A stretch of 64,000 nt of DNA, from contig NZ_JAQSUW010000013.1 of the NCBI RefSeq assembly GCF_028649395.1, forward strand, positions 1-64,000, read 5' to 3'. The position numbers were made by a program, and so were the translations under genes. Source of the DNA: Pseudomonas sp. Gutcm_11s (lineage in GTDB: Bacteria > Pseudomonadota > Gammaproteobacteria > Pseudomonadales > Pseudomonadaceae). The first letter of the stretch is position 1; the number at the start of each line of letters is the position of its first letter. Shown here piece after piece: positions 63,287-64,000 of this stretch. Under the pieces are notes generated by a model. It did no database searches. It was not told the origin of the DNA and saw only the letters and a list, made by a program, of their open reading frames with translations.

Positions 63287-64000
63287 GTGAAACCTGTACC
63301 CAGGGCCCTGCTATTGCTGGCGCTGGTGCTGGCGGCGATCAATCTGCGCCCCGGCATCACCTCTCTCGCCCCCCTGATCGAGCGCATTGCCGAAGAGCTG
63401 TCGCTGAGTCGCGGATTGATCAGCCTGACCACTGCTTTGCCGGTCCTGTGCATGGGCCTGCTGGCGCCGCTGGCGCCGCGCCTGGCCGTGCGTTTCGGCC
63501 TGGAGCGCACCGTCGCCGTCTGCCTGGGGCTGATCATGCTGGCCCTGCTGCTTCGCCTGGGCGGGCATTTCAGTTCGCTGCTGATCGGTAGCGCCGTGTT
63601 GCTCGGCGCCGGTATCGCCGTGGCCGGACCGCTGCTGTCCGGATTCATCAAGCGCCACTTCCGTGATCACGTCGGCCAGGTGGTCGGCTGGTATTCCTTC
63701 AGCATGGCCATCGGCGGCGCCGCGGGTGCGGTGCTCACGGTACCGCTGACCCAGGGCCTGGGTGATGACTGGAGCCTGGGCCTGGCGGCCTGGTTCGTGC
63801 CGGCCTTGCTCGCCGGTCTGCTCTGGCTGCGCTTGCCGAATCGGGCCGAGGAGGCGGTGGCCGGTGATGCTCAGGGGCTGCCCTGGCGCGAGCCGCGGGC
63901 GTGGCTGGTGACCGGCTTCTTCGCCATTCAGGCTGGCTTCTTCTACACCATGGCCACCTGGCTGGTGGCGCGCTACCACGAGGCGGGTCTGAGCCTGCTG
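63287..64000 (+). CDS. CynX/NimT-family MFS transporter, N-terminal part (runs off window)
   Basis: The frame is open from GTG 63287 to the window end (238 codons). It encodes about seven hydrophobic helices and family motifs: AINLRPGITSLAPLIERI, SLTTALPVLCMGLLAPLAPRLAVRFG, GPLLSGFIKRHF. Family members export or import cyanate, nitroimidazole-type or other small molecules; substrate unknown. The ribosome site (GGA 8 bases upstream) is weak, and no better ATG occurs nearby. Confidence 0.82.
   Translation, partial: MKPVPRALLLLALVLAAINLRPGITSLAPLIERIAEELSLSRGLISLTTALPVLCMGLLAPLAPRLAVRFGLERTVAVCLGLIMLALLLRLGGHFSSLLIGSAVLLGAGIAVAGPLLSGFIKRHFRDHVGQVVGWYSFSMAIGGAAGAVLTVPLTQGLGDDWSLGLAAWFVPALLAGLLWLRLPNRAEEAVAGDAQGLPWREPRAWLVTGFFAIQAGFFYTMATWLVARYHEAGLSLL

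Overview
The window is about 64 kb of a high-GC gammaproteobacterial chromosome that reads as Pseudomonas. Reasons: Pseudomonas-type gene blocks (cpxR / Spy-like / cpxA; csaA-like / araC / plcP / agt next to cyaB; yciK-mupP-ubiG; gyrA-serC-pheA-hisC-tyrA/aroA-cmk-rpsA-ihfB), an MTA-deaminase/mtnA pair, a CyaB-type adenylate cyclase and a wbpV-wbpL-wbpM locus. The order resembles P. aeruginosa and its near relatives as I remember them, but a LapA-type adhesin with lapD/lapG is also present. Nearly all of it is coding. I saw no tRNA, rRNA, CRISPR array, insertion sequence or prophage.

Layout. 0-7.6 kb: 3' end of a giant RTX adhesin facing lapG-lapD, its c-di-GMP-controlled release switch, then two small conserved genes. 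7.6-16 kb: recQ, a membrane diguanylate cyclase, a DUF2804 protein, a SlyA-like regulator, a FimV-like LysM protein and two small proteins. 16-27 kb: EamA transporter, CsaA-like protein, AraC regulator, a phosphate-stress lipid-remodelling pair (plcP-agt) behind tandem PHO half-sites, a methyltransferase behind a SoxR-type box, cyaB, an HD protein, an Mpo1-like protein, a second AraC regulator and trkH. 27-37.6 kb: nitroreductase, Cpx system, yciI/yciB, rnm, yciO, scpAB, rluB and a cytosolic diguanylate cyclase. 37.8-54.5 kb: core metabolism and information genes. 54.5-58.9 kb: a lower-GC, very short O-antigen locus (wbpV-like, wbpL, wbpM) followed by comEA. 59-64 kb: a GlxR-like/Hyi-like pair, an orphan tubulin/FtsZ-superfamily protein of about 724 residues, and the start of a CynX/NimT-type transporter.

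How the genes work together. Several encode envelope and second-messenger control. Two diguanylate cyclases and the LapD receptor make and sense c-di-GMP and set retention of the adhesin. CyaB makes cAMP, and a CRP/Vfr-type palindrome lies over the probable promoter of the first cyclase, so the two messengers may meet there. Cpx (envelope stress), PlcP/Agt (phosphate-poor lipid renovation), MupP (muropeptide recycling), LapA(LPS) and WbpVLM all act on the envelope.

The least explained item is the tubulin-superfamily protein at 60.7-62.9 kb. Other points worth checking are a pair of ~140-bp palindromic elements that share a core but have different, self-complementary arms, and the SoxR-type promoter hidden in the stop codon of agt.
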